This document shows positions 1-5,482 of a DNA stretch of 5,486 nt, in pieces (the stretch's first letter is position 1; each line of letters opens with the position of its first letter). The DNA is from an uncultured Oscillospiraceae bacterium (GTDB lineage: Bacteria; Bacillota; Clostridia; Oscillospirales; Ruminococcaceae). Location: positions 1 through 5,486 of the forward strand of contig URFD01000105.1 of assembly GCA_900547015.1 (NCBI GenBank), in the 5' to 3' direction. Below the pieces are notes generated by a model. It ran no database searches, was not told the DNA's origin, and was given only the letters and a program-made list of their open reading frames with translations. The position numbers and the translations under genes were made by a program.

Positions 1-719
1 AGGACCGCCATGTTTCTCAAGCATCGAAAATAGAATTGAAGGATGTCAGCGTGATTAGGGACGGACAGCTCATTCTGGATAGAGTGAATCTGACCTTAAA
101 CAGAGGAAAACGATACTTGATTCTGGGAGAAAACGGCAGCGGCAAAAGCACCTTATTAAAGGCAATCAACCGGAATATTCCCATAGACAATGGCTCGATT
201 TTGATGGATGGTGTCCCAATCGACGAAATCGATTTCCATGATTTCAGCCAAAATATCCTGATGGATTATCAGGAATCGTACTTATTTACAGCATCGATAC
301 AGGACAATATTACCCTTTATCAGCCCTATTCTTCGGAACGGCTCAAAGAAATTGCAGAAACATTAAAAATATCCTTTTTGATGGAGCACACGGAGGAAAA
401 CAGAGTTCATAACCTATCGGGAGGAGAAAAGCAAAGGGTTGCCTTAGCCCGTATTTTGCTGCGAAACCCCTCGTTTTACCTGTTGGATGAGGCTTTTTCT
501 GCGGTAGATGTTGATGCAAGGAAGGAATTAGAGCAGTATCTTTTCAATCAGGGCTACTCGATTATCAGCATTTCGCATACAGATTCACAAGAAATTCTAT
601 GTCAGTACGATGAAATCATTGTGTTGCAAAAGGGTAAAATCATCGAGCAGGGCTCGTTCCAGCAGCTCATGGAGCGTCAGCAGTATTTCTACAGCCTGTA
701 TCATGTAACAGGAGAATAA
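1..719 (+). CDS. ABC transporter, C-terminal ATP-binding domain (5' end outside window)
   Basis: The frame is open from the left edge (first full codon at 3), so the gene starts upstream; the TTG at 36 is an internal codon, not a convincing start. What is visible is one complete nucleotide-binding domain: Walker A GENGSGKST (126-152), Q-loop glutamine in MDYQES (about 270), signature LSGGE (414-428), Walker B FYLLDE with the catalytic glutamate (474-491), D-loop SAVD, and the switch histidine in SISHTD (576-578). The residues before it (SKIELKDVSVIRDGQ) read like the linker joining a membrane domain to its ATPase in a fused half-transporter, so a peptide, lipid or drug exporter of the membrane-fused type is the best guess; this is inference because the membrane part is not in view. 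All ATPase motifs are intact, so this half should hydrolyse ATP at the cytoplasmic face. Substrate unknown. TAA stop at 717-719. Confidence 0.9.
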   Translation, partial: DRHVSQASKIELKDVSVIRDGQLILDRVNLTLNRGKRYLILGENGSGKSTLLKAINRNIPIDNGSILMDGVPIDEIDFHDFSQNILMDYQESYLFTASIQDNITLYQPYSSERLKEIAETLKISFLMEHTEENRVHNLSGGEKQRVALARILLRNPSFYLLDEAFSAVDVDARKELEQYLFNQGYSIISISHTDSQEILCQYDEIIVLQKGKIIEQGSFQQLMERQQYFYSLYHVTGE

Positions 720-825
720 TCCTAAACACGCTCCAACTTCCGAACAGACAAAAGCCCTTTGGAAAAACCAAAGCTCGACAGATGATAAGATAGCGTCAGA
801 CGAACGCGGCAGAGGAGGAGTCAGG

Positions 826-973
826 ATGCGGGAGTTTTCCATCGGAGAAGTGATTAAGCATGGACAGATGAAAGAAACAACCAGCTACTGCGCCTTATGA
901 TATTGCCAAGATTGGTCGACACATTTTTCTCAAGGACAGCATGGACTATGCTGCTATATGCAGAGAATCATAG
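826..973 (+). pseudogene. small two-frame ORF remnant, possibly a MerR-type DNA-binding protein start
   Basis: An ATG at 826 follows a good ribosome binding site (AGGAGG, 813-818, 7 nt upstream) and opens a 24-residue frame beginning MREFSIGEVIKHGQMKET, ending at TGA 898-900. The start resembles the first helix-turn-helix of MerR-family regulators (typically SIGEVAK..G..KETLRYY), but the match then collapses. In the +1 frame an open stretch runs on to TAG 971-973 and reads KKQPATAPYDIAKIGRH and so on, which looks coding but which I cannot identify. The two pieces together suggest one short gene of about 50 codons broken by a frameshift. It could instead be an intact 24-residue peptide gene or chance. 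The MerR resemblance rests on about ten residues only. Confidence 0.25.
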
Positions 974-1066
974 TATCTCTGTCGCTTGATCATGGGAGGA
1001 AGACCACCGTTGGAGGTGCAAATCCTCCGATTGTTCCAATAACTGATAATATCTCCAAATCATATA

Positions 1067-1077
1067 AAGGGGGTGAT
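1067..1077 (+). promoter_or_regulatory. strong ribosome binding site for the 1083 start
   Basis: AAGGGGGTGATG is nearly the full complement of the 16S rRNA 3' end (AAGGAGGTGATC) and sits 5-6 nt before the ATG at 1083. It decides that 1083, not the unsupported GTG at 1099, was the original start of the broken gene downstream. Confidence 0.7.
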
Positions 1078-1082
1078 GTGAG

Positions 1083-1287
1083 ATGAAAAGGGTAATTAGT
1101 GTTTTTGGTTCTTAGCAGGATGGTTACAATGGCTTGCGTGGTATACGCTCACAGTCCGCGTTATGCAATCATCAGGGATTTTGAATTGGTTGGTCATATA
1201 GGAGCAACTTCCGTATCTGACGGAGCTTCTGTTCGCCTAAACGATTCATATGACTCCGAAACGACCATAACTATGTTTTTTGCTTAA
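1083..1287 (+). pseudogene. frameshifted and truncated small secreted protein
   Basis: From ATG 1083 the frame gives MKRVISVFGS and then stops (TAG 1113-1115). One frame over, from about 1105, the text continues as LVLSRMVTMACVVYAHSPRYA and onward to TAA 1285-1287. Joined across the T-run at 1102-1106, the two parts form a normal secretory signal peptide: positive start MKR, hydrophobic core, and a VYA cleavage site before HSPRYA. The roughly 40 residues after it (ending SVRLNDSYDSETTITMFF) resemble, from memory, a common class of short exported clostridial proteins in which an SGSV-like strand is followed by a repeated Thr-rich strand. Such proteins normally run on beyond this point, so the 3' end also looks lost just before the next gene's ribosome binding site. 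Alternative: a 62-residue protein from GTG 1099, but no ribosome binding site supports it. Confidence 0.45.
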
Positions 1288-1300
1288 CGAATACTATGAG

Positions 1301-1307
1301 AAAGGGG
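1301..1307 (+). promoter_or_regulatory. ribosome binding site fixing the lipoprotein start
   Basis: AAAGGGG lies 8 nt before ATG 1316 and supports that start over an upstream ATG at 1280, which would add 12 residues in front of a perfect lipoprotein signal and has no ribosome binding site. Confidence 0.65.
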
Positions 1308-1315
1308 TTCACAAG

Positions 1316-2272
1316 ATGAAACGAAACAATCTTTTTTCCTTGATCACGATGCTTTTTGTTCTATCATTCGTATTCTCTGGCTGCCAGAACAGAGAAGATG
1401 CAAAACTCCTTATCCAGCATCCAGAAGAGATTGCTGCTGTACAACTAATGGTACCTTCCTCTGGTGAAAAATATACTATGAAACAGACTGACCACAGATC
1501 CGATGTTCGGGATATGATTGACTACATCAATCAAGCAAAAAAAGTTGACGATAAAGAGCAGTATGATGGGAACCCTATCAGCGGGAAACTCATTTTAATT
1601 TACGAGAACAACGACAGAAAAACATTGACATATAGCGAGGATATCATTAAGTTTGATGGAGAATTCTACGAAGTGGAAAACCTACGGGATTATCTGTCCG
1701 ACTTATATCACAATATTGGCGAAGAAGCAGTACTGGCAGACGAAAATGGCGGTATTATTGTTGAGGTAGAGGCTGTTGAAGATTCGGAACCCGCCACAAC
1801 AAATCCAGTTCAAGAAACTCCAGCTGCCAACGCCGGAGATTCTGCCATCACTCCCCCTAAAATTGAAACCCAACCCGTAGAACCTGTGCTACCTGTTACT
1901 CCAGCCAAAAAGTATTTTAATCATACGCTGGAAAATATTGAAATTTATGTAGCTGACGAAACAGCTCTGAACTACAATTTGGACACGCAAGATTCAAAAG
2001 ACTTCATGGCCTTGTTGCCACTATCTCAGTTTGTTCGGCAAGAAAAAACCATCGAATTAAGCACCATTGACATGAGTTCAGGCAGCTTTGTTCGCATCAA
2101 TTCGGAGGATATGGACGAGTTGGCAATTTTCAAAAACGTTGACCAGGCTAAATTTACAGACAGAAATGGGAGCGTAGAATATTACTCAATCCCAAACGGC
2201 ACATACAATGTTGCAATCAGTCTGGCTGAGACATTTAAGGAAAAGGGGACTAATGTAACCTTCAATGAATGA
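1316..2272 (+). CDS. predicted lipoprotein, two domains with Pro-rich linker, unknown function
   Basis: I do not recognise the family. The 318-residue product starts with a type II signal peptide: MKR, a hydrophobic stretch (6-20), then the lipobox FSGC, so Cys23 would be lipidated and the protein tethered to the outer face of the membrane. Residues about 38-135 form a first domain with alternating strands and a mid helix (RDMIDYINQAKK), of a kind seen in small Firmicute lipoproteins. An acidic, Pro/Thr/Ala-rich linker spans about 139-198. A second domain, about 200-318, is rich in beta-strand (NIEIYVADE, SVEYYSIPNGTYNVAIS). No catalytic motif is evident. It follows the broken secreted-peptide gene by 28 bases and could once have been co-transcribed with it. 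Codon use is AT-richer than the genes to the right. Ends in TGA, showing that TGA serves as a normal stop in this genome. Confidence 0.8.
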   Translation: MKRNNLFSLITMLFVLSFVFSGCQNREDAKLLIQHPEEIAAVQLMVPSSGEKYTMKQTDHRSDVRDMIDYINQAKKVDDKEQYDGNPISGKLILIYENNDRKTLTYSEDIIKFDGEFYEVENLRDYLSDLYHNIGEEAVLADENGGIIVEVEAVEDSEPATTNPVQETPAANAGDSAITPPKIETQPVEPVLPVTPAKKYFNHTLENIEIYVADETALNYNLDTQDSKDFMALLPLSQFVRQEKTIELSTIDMSSGSFVRINSEDMDELAIFKNVDQAKFTDRNGSVEYYSIPNGTYNVAISLAETFKEKGTNVTFNE

Positions 2273-2486
2273 TTCCAGTGACATTTCAGACAGCAACCAA
2301 GTTAGCGTTACACAAGGTAATAAAAATGAGAATCTGATGTGCAGAAAAACCGCAGTATGAAGCCAAAAATCAGGTGGAAAGCGAAACAATAACCGGATGT
2401 TTGGCAGGATCAATCGGGTTCTTAATATCTTCTCCAAGAGATAATTTTCCAAACAGAAAATTTCTTTTGCAGTCTTTACAAACTCA
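2273..2486. other. intergenic region between lipoprotein gene and minus-strand terminator
   Basis: No gene is supported here. A short AATTTTC/GAAAATT inverted repeat (about 2443-2462) followed by TCTTTT might be a weak plus-strand terminator for the lipoprotein gene but is AT-only and doubtful. On the minus strand a 38-codon stretch without stop (2483-2370) reads VCKDCKRNF and so on, but it has no start codon and follows a stop directly; see findings. Confidence 0.35.
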
Positions 2487-2514
2487 AAAGCCTTCCCCAA
2501 TCGGGGAAGGCTTT
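2487..2514 (-). terminator. intrinsic terminator of the zinc-ribbon/DUF2085 operon
   Basis: A perfect 12-bp stem (2487-2498 with 2503-2514) with a 4-nt AATC loop. Read on the minus strand it ends in CTTTT then GAGTTTG, and it lies 24 bases beyond the DUF2085 stop codon. The T-run is short, but the GC-rich stem is strong. Confidence 0.8.
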
Positions 2515-2538
2515 GTTGCGTTTTGGAATCGGGAACAT

Positions 2539-2901
2539 TTAAAGCTGACGGCCCACCTGATAGCCCAGCTGTGCCACAAAGACGGTGGAGCGTGCGAGCA
2601 GGGACATCAGGGCAAACCCGAACAGCAAGCCGGTGACCAGCCGCCGCAGGTTGCCGCTTTCGTAGCGGGTCAGCCGCTGGGCAAATCCATCCACCAACAG
2701 GGGCAGCATCAACAGCACCATCGCCTGCCAGGGAGGAATCCCGAGCAGGAAAAACCACACCGGCGCCATCAGGATGCCGCACAGCTCACCGGTGCATCGG
2801 GCGCACAGAGGAAACTGTTTGCCGCGCCAGAAAAAGGAGCGGTCGCTCCGACAGTGGCACCCAAACAGGATGGGAAGCCAGCGATACAGCCAGGCAAGCA
2901 T
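2539..2901 (-). CDS. DUF2085 family membrane protein
   Basis: This 120-residue product matches the DUF2085 pattern as I know it: a short N-terminal hydrophobic segment, then CHxxxxRSFFxRGxQFPxCARCTG (here GCHCRSDRSFF and KQFPLCARCTG, about residues 14-39), followed by hydrophobic segments at about 40-55 and 59-71 and a third at about 87-101. The conserved Cys and His residues suggest metal or redox chemistry at the membrane, but no function is established for the family. Length is near the lower end of the range. The gene starts 6 bases after the stop of the zinc-ribbon gene; its only Shine-Dalgarno-like bases (CGGAG) touch the ATG, so it is probably translated by coupling to the upstream gene. 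A long open frame on the opposite strand is a shadow of this GC-rich region. Confidence 0.85.
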   Translation of the reverse strand: MLAWLYRWLPILFGCHCRSDRSFFWRGKQFPLCARCTGELCGILMAPVWFFLLGIPPWQAMVLLMLPLLVDGFAQRLTRYESGNLRRLVTGLLFGFALMSLLARSTVFVAQLGYQVGRQL

Positions 2902-2907
2902 CTCCGA

Positions 2908-3198
2908 TTAGGACAGGATGCCAATGGTGATGGCAGAGGTGAAGATGAGGATGTAGTACAAAATCGCAAGAATCACCGAGACCAGCGCACCGATACCGGC
3001 TGCCTTGGCTGTTTTGGGCTTAGTGTCCTTCCAGACCAGAAACAAAATCAGACCGGCGACCGGGATGCAGCAGCCCAGCAATCCCCAGCCGAAGCCGCCG
3101 TTATCCACAACGGGCGGAGTGTTGTTTTGCGCCTCCCCACAATATGGGCAGACGACCGTATTTTCAGCAATCTGCTGACCGCATTTTCGACAGAACAT
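2908..3198 (-). CDS. zinc-ribbon domain membrane protein
   Basis: The 96-residue product opens with a classic zinc ribbon, MFCRKCGQQIAENTVVCPYCG: two CxxC pairs 12 residues apart that should bind one zinc ion. A short linker (AQNNTPPVVDNGG) leads to two membrane segments, roughly 35-51 and 66-90, separated by a basic loop (WKDTKPKTAKAAG). This ribbon-plus-hairpin layout is widespread in Firmicutes and has no settled function. ATG 3198 is chosen because AGGAGGG lies 8 nt upstream (3213-3207) and the product then begins directly with the ribbon; a start further up at 3360 would cross the promoter and add an unlikely sequence. First gene of a two-gene unit with the DUF2085 gene. Confidence 0.88.
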   Translation of the reverse strand: MFCRKCGQQIAENTVVCPYCGEAQNNTPPVVDNGGFGWGLLGCCIPVAGLILFLVWKDTKPKTAKAAGIGALVSVILAILYYILIFTSAITIGILS

Positions 3199-3220
3199 CA
3201 GAAAATCCCTCCTTTTCCTC

Positions 3221-3249
3221 AGTGTATCGGAAATATCGACTGTTGTCAA
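3221..3249 (-). promoter_or_regulatory. sigma-A-like promoter for the zinc-ribbon operon
   Basis: On the minus strand TTGACA (3249-3244) is followed after 17 nt by TACACT (3226-3221). Transcription would begin near 3214, giving a very short leader that starts at the AGGAGGG ribbon-gene ribosome binding site. The -35 is a consensus match, the -10 matches 4 of 6. Confidence 0.7.
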
Positions 3250-3265
3250 GATTTGCTTTGCTTGC

Positions 3266-3294
3266 TTGACCCTAAAAAGTAAGATGGATATAAT
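3266..3294 (+). promoter_or_regulatory. strong sigma-A-like promoter for the glutaredoxin-like selenoprotein gene
   Basis: TTGACC (3266-3271), a 17-nt spacer, and a consensus TATAAT (3289-3294). It is divergent from the zinc-ribbon promoter, with 16 bases between the two -35 boxes, so a regulator binding here could act on both. Predicted start near 3301 gives a leader of about 110 nt. Confidence 0.85.
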
Positions 3295-3400
3295 AAAAAT
3301 GAGAGCAAAGCAGCGGCAGGATTGAGCCTGTCGAGCTTGCCAGCCGGGCGTTTTGGACACATCGGCTCTGTAAAGTTAAGGAAAAACAGTGTAACGCAAA

Positions 3401-3406
3401 AAGGAG
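3401..3406 (+). promoter_or_regulatory. ribosome binding site deciding the start upstream of an in-frame TGA
   Basis: AAGGAG sits 7 nt before ATG 3414. No comparable site precedes the candidate downstream starts (for example GTG 3465), so ribosomes should enter upstream of the in-frame TGA at 3447. Confidence 0.85.
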
Positions 3407-3413
3407 TGTTTGT

Positions 3414-3698
3414 ATGAGAAAGGTCATTTTGTACGGTACCGGAACATGAGGCGGCTGCCCACCGGTGAAAGAGGTTCTTTCCGAGCAGAATATCAAGTAC
3501 CTGTATGTGGACATCTGCGAAAGCGTAGGAAAGCTCAAGAGCTTTTTGAAGATTCGCGACACCGCGCCGGAGATGCAGGAGGTGCGCCAAATGCACCGCG
3601 CCGGAATTCCCTGCCTTGTCATCGACGAGGATGTCATTCTGGTGGAGGGTGCAGACCACATGAAGCAGCTGATTGAGCAGTATCAGCTCAAGGACTAA
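3414..3698 (+). CDS. glutaredoxin-like selenoprotein with UGGC active site (in-frame TGA at 3447-3449)
   Basis: Read through TGA at codon 12, the product is 94 residues: MRKVILYGTGT-U-GGCPPVKEV and onward, ending QLKD before TAA. The layout is that of a small glutaredoxin/thioredoxin fold: first strand KVILYG, redox motif UGGC at 12-15, helix PPVKEVLSEQ, second strand KYLYVDI, helix KLKSFLKIRDTAPEM, the GIP loop with the expected cis-proline (Pro66), strand CLVIDEDVILVEG and a C-terminal helix. Family members as I recall have CxxC here, so TGA replaces exactly the nucleophilic N-terminal cysteine. Expected role: cytosolic thiol-disulfide oxidoreductase, partner unknown. Promoter, ribosome binding site and terminator are all intact and there is no other lesion, which argues against a pseudogene. 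A start after the TGA would remove the active site. A hairpin just downstream fits a bacterial SECIS. Alternative: a nonsense mutation or sequencing error changing TGC or TGT to TGA. Confidence 0.85.
3465..3482 (+). promoter_or_regulatory. candidate bacterial SECIS hairpin
   Basis: GAAAG (3467-3471) pairs with CTTTC (3477-3481) around the 5-nt loop AGGTT; outside it T3466 is left unpaired and G3465 pairs with C3482. The loop starts 22 nt after the TGA. This resembles the Escherichia coli fdhF element as I know it (loop AGGUCU, bulged U in the stem, about 17 nt after UGA) and fits the usual 16-37 nt distance with G early in the loop. An alternative fold closes A-T inside the loop, leaving GGT. 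It would recruit SelB with Sec-tRNA. The stem is short and AU-rich, so support comes mainly from position and loop. Confidence 0.65.
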
Positions 3699-3708
3699 GA
3701 CAACGCAA

Positions 3709-3747
3709 AAAACCAGCCCATGTATCTGTGATACATGGGCTGGTTTT
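3709..3747. terminator. bidirectional intrinsic terminator between the selenoprotein gene and rny
   Basis: A perfect 18-bp stem (3709-3726 with 3730-3747) and TGT loop. T-rich tails follow in both directions (TTTT then GTAATA on plus; TTTTTT on minus at 3712-3707), so it serves the selenoprotein gene ending at 3698 and the convergent rny ending at 3767. Confidence 0.9.
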
Positions 3748-3766
3748 GTAATATCCAAATTTAATT

Positions 3767-5323
3767 TTACTTTGCGTAATCCACAGCGCGGCTTTCGCGG
3801 ATGATGTTGACCTTGATCTGGCCCGGATATTCCATCTCGGACTCGATTTTGTTGACGATTTCGCGTGCAACAATGGCCATCTTGTCGTCGGAGATAACCT
3901 CCGGACGAACCATGATACGGATTTCGCGGCCTGCCTGAACAGCAAAGCACTTCTCAACACCCTCGAAGGAGTTGGCGATTTCTTCCAGCTTCTCCAAACG
4001 CTTGATGTAGTTCTCGACATTCTCGCGTCTTGCACCCGGTCTGGCAGCGCTGATGGCATCTGCCGCCTGAACGATGCAGGCAACCAGTGTCTTTGGCTCC
4101 ACATCGCCGTGGTGTGCTTCGATTGCATGGATGACAGCCGGGCTTTCCTTGTACTTTCTGGCAAGGTCAACGCCGATTTTGACATGGCTGCCCTCGATTT
4201 CGTGGGTCAGCGCCTTGCCGATATCGTGAATCAAGCCTGCGCGTTTGGCAGTTGCCACATCTGCGCCCAGCTCGGCAGCCATAACGCCTGCCAGATGGGA
4301 AACCTCGATGGAATGCTGCAAAACATTCTGACCGTAGCTCGAACGGTATCTCATGCGGCCCAGCAGACGAATCATGTCAGGGTGCATTCCGTGGACATTG
4401 GTTTCCAGAACGGCACGCTCACCGTCCTGCTTGATTTTGGTTTCGATTTCGCGCTGTGCCTTCTCGACCGTTTCCTCGATGCGGGCCGGATGGATGCGTC
4501 CGTCCTGAATCAGGCGCTCCAGAGCGGTGCGGGCAATCTCACGCTTCACAGCGTCATGGCTGGACAGGGTGATGGCTTCTGGTGTGTCGTCGATGATGAG
4601 GTCAACGCCGGTCATCGTCTCCAGAGTGCGGATGTTGCGGCCTTCGCGTCCGATGATGCGGCCCTTCATCTCGTCGTTTGGCAGAGGAACAACCGAAACG
4701 GTCACCTCGCCGACATAGTCAGAGGCACATTTCTGGATGGCAGTCGCGATGATTTCCTTTGCGCGCTGCTCCGATTCGTCCTTGAACTTCTGCTCATAGA
4801 GATTGATTTTCAGTGCTTTTTCATGCACCAGCTCATTTTCCAGATTGGACAGCAGATATTCCTTGGCCTGCTCGGCGGTGTAGCCGGAGATTTTTTCCAG
4901 CGCTTCAAACTGGCTGGCTTTGATCTGGTCAGCTTCCTTGAGTTTGGCATCCGCTTCCTTGATGCGGTTTTGCAGGGATTCTTCCTTCTTTTCGAGGTTG
5001 TCCAGCTTGCGGTCGATGGATTCTTCCTTCTGCTGTACCCGGCGCTCCAAGCGCTGAACCTCGTTGCGGCGTTCCTTGACTTCCTTTTCTGCTTCGGTGC
5101 GCTGCTTGTGGATTTCGTCCTTCGCCTCGACCAGAGCCTCTTTCTTTTTGACCTCTGCTTCCTTGATGGCATCTCCTACGATGCGCTTTGCTTCCTCTTC
5201 AGCGGTGCCGAATTCGGCTTCTGCTGTTTTTTTGCGATACTGGATTCCGAATGGGAAAAAAATCGCAAAGCCTGCCGCCAGAGAAAGCAGGATGCAGGCG
5301 ACGTAACTGATGACTGAACCCAT
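3767..5323 (-). CDS. rny: ribonuclease Y (membrane-anchored endoribonuclease)
   Basis: Complete RNase Y of 518 residues, the usual length. It cuts single-stranded mRNA internally to start decay and acts at the cytoplasmic membrane. Domains in order: one N-terminal membrane segment (about 4-25), a long charged coiled coil (about 32-180), a KH RNA-binding domain with GRIIGREGRNIR (221-232), and an HD domain with His337 (LQHSIEVSHLAG), the paired His366-Asp367 (LIHDIGKALTHE) and Asp422 (QAADAISAARPG), which bind the catalytic metal. The C-terminal domain ends RESRAVDYAK, as in other family members. Start ATG 5323 is supported by AAAGGAGG (5343-5336), 12 nt upstream, a slightly long spacing. An intrinsic terminator upstream separates it from the preceding gene, so it likely has its own promoter, although I could not pick one with confidence. 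Long open frames on the opposite strand are shadows. Confidence 0.98.
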   Translation of the reverse strand: MGSVISYVACILLSLAAGFAIFFPFGIQYRKKTAEAEFGTAEEEAKRIVGDAIKEAEVKKKEALVEAKDEIHKQRTEAEKEVKERRNEVQRLERRVQQKEESIDRKLDNLEKKEESLQNRIKEADAKLKEADQIKASQFEALEKISGYTAEQAKEYLLSNLENELVHEKALKINLYEQKFKDESEQRAKEIIATAIQKCASDYVGEVTVSVVPLPNDEMKGRIIGREGRNIRTLETMTGVDLIIDDTPEAITLSSHDAVKREIARTALERLIQDGRIHPARIEETVEKAQREIETKIKQDGERAVLETNVHGMHPDMIRLLGRMRYRSSYGQNVLQHSIEVSHLAGVMAAELGADVATAKRAGLIHDIGKALTHEIEGSHVKIGVDLARKYKESPAVIHAIEAHHGDVEPKTLVACIVQAADAISAARPGARRENVENYIKRLEKLEEIANSFEGVEKCFAVQAGREIRIMVRPEVISDDKMAIVAREIVNKIESEMEYPGQIKVNIIRESRAVDYAK

Positions 5324-5369
5324 GAGACTTTGTGTCCTCCTTTACCGATATGTGCAAAGATGTTTGTCA

Positions 5370-5390
5370 GACAGCCCTGCTTGGGCTATC
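5370..5390 (-). other. hairpin in the rny leader
   Basis: AGCCC (5373-5377) pairs with GGGCT (5383-5387) around a 5-nt loop, with two further outer pairs across one mismatch. It lies about 50 bases before the rny start and has no T-run, so it is not a terminator. It may be a leader structure in the rny mRNA; no function is claimed. Confidence 0.3.
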
Positions 5391-5435
5391 CGGGAAAATT
5401 GTGAAAGCCGTTGCTTCATCGCTTTGGGACACAAC

Positions 5436-5482
5436 AAAAAATCCGAACGAATTGCTCCGCAACAAAGGGAGGCACCGTTCAG
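5436..5482 (-). terminator. intrinsic terminator of the gene upstream of rny
   Basis: On the minus strand CTGAACG (5482-5476) pairs with CGTTCGG (5449-5443, one G-U), enclosing a second paired part CTCC/GGAG, and six T residues follow (5441-5436). It would end a transcript coming from beyond the right edge, whose gene is not in the window. Confidence 0.6.

Larger units (their letters stand above)
720..1315. other. gene-poor stretch with decayed small ORFs
   Basis: No intact protein gene is visible in these 596 bases. They hold the two remnants listed separately (826-973 and 1083-1287). Just after the transporter stop lies a weak 6-bp hairpin, CTTTGG-AAAAA-CCAAAG at about 758-775, which lacks a following T-run and is not a convincing terminator. 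GGAGG/CCTCC arms near 1012-1028 could form a short 5-bp hairpin. I found no well-spaced sigma-A promoter. Confidence 0.5.

Noticed and set aside
597..842. Minus-strand open frame of 81 codons over the end of the ABC gene
   Set aside because: No ribosome binding site seen, mostly antisense to a clear ATPase domain, composition not protein-like.
2374..3282. Long plus-strand open frame of about 300 codons
   Set aside because: It is rich in Gln, His, Pro and Arg, has no ribosome binding site, crosses the terminator and both promoters, and lies opposite two minus-strand genes with recognisable families.
2908..3360. Longer zinc-ribbon protein starting at 3360
   Set aside because: The extension runs through both divergent promoters and lacks a ribosome binding site; ATG 3198 has AGGAGGG and starts at the ribbon.
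3465..3698. Conventional gene start at GTG 3465 for the glutaredoxin-like protein
   Set aside because: No ribosome binding site, and it removes the first strand and the redox motif; the ATG at 3414 has a promoter and AAGGAG and only needs TGA read as selenocysteine.
4109..5317. Plus-strand open frame of about 400 codons opposite rny
   Set aside because: RNase Y on the minus strand is unmistakable; the opposite frame is a codon-bias shadow, rich in Leu and Phe from the complement of Glu and Lys codons.
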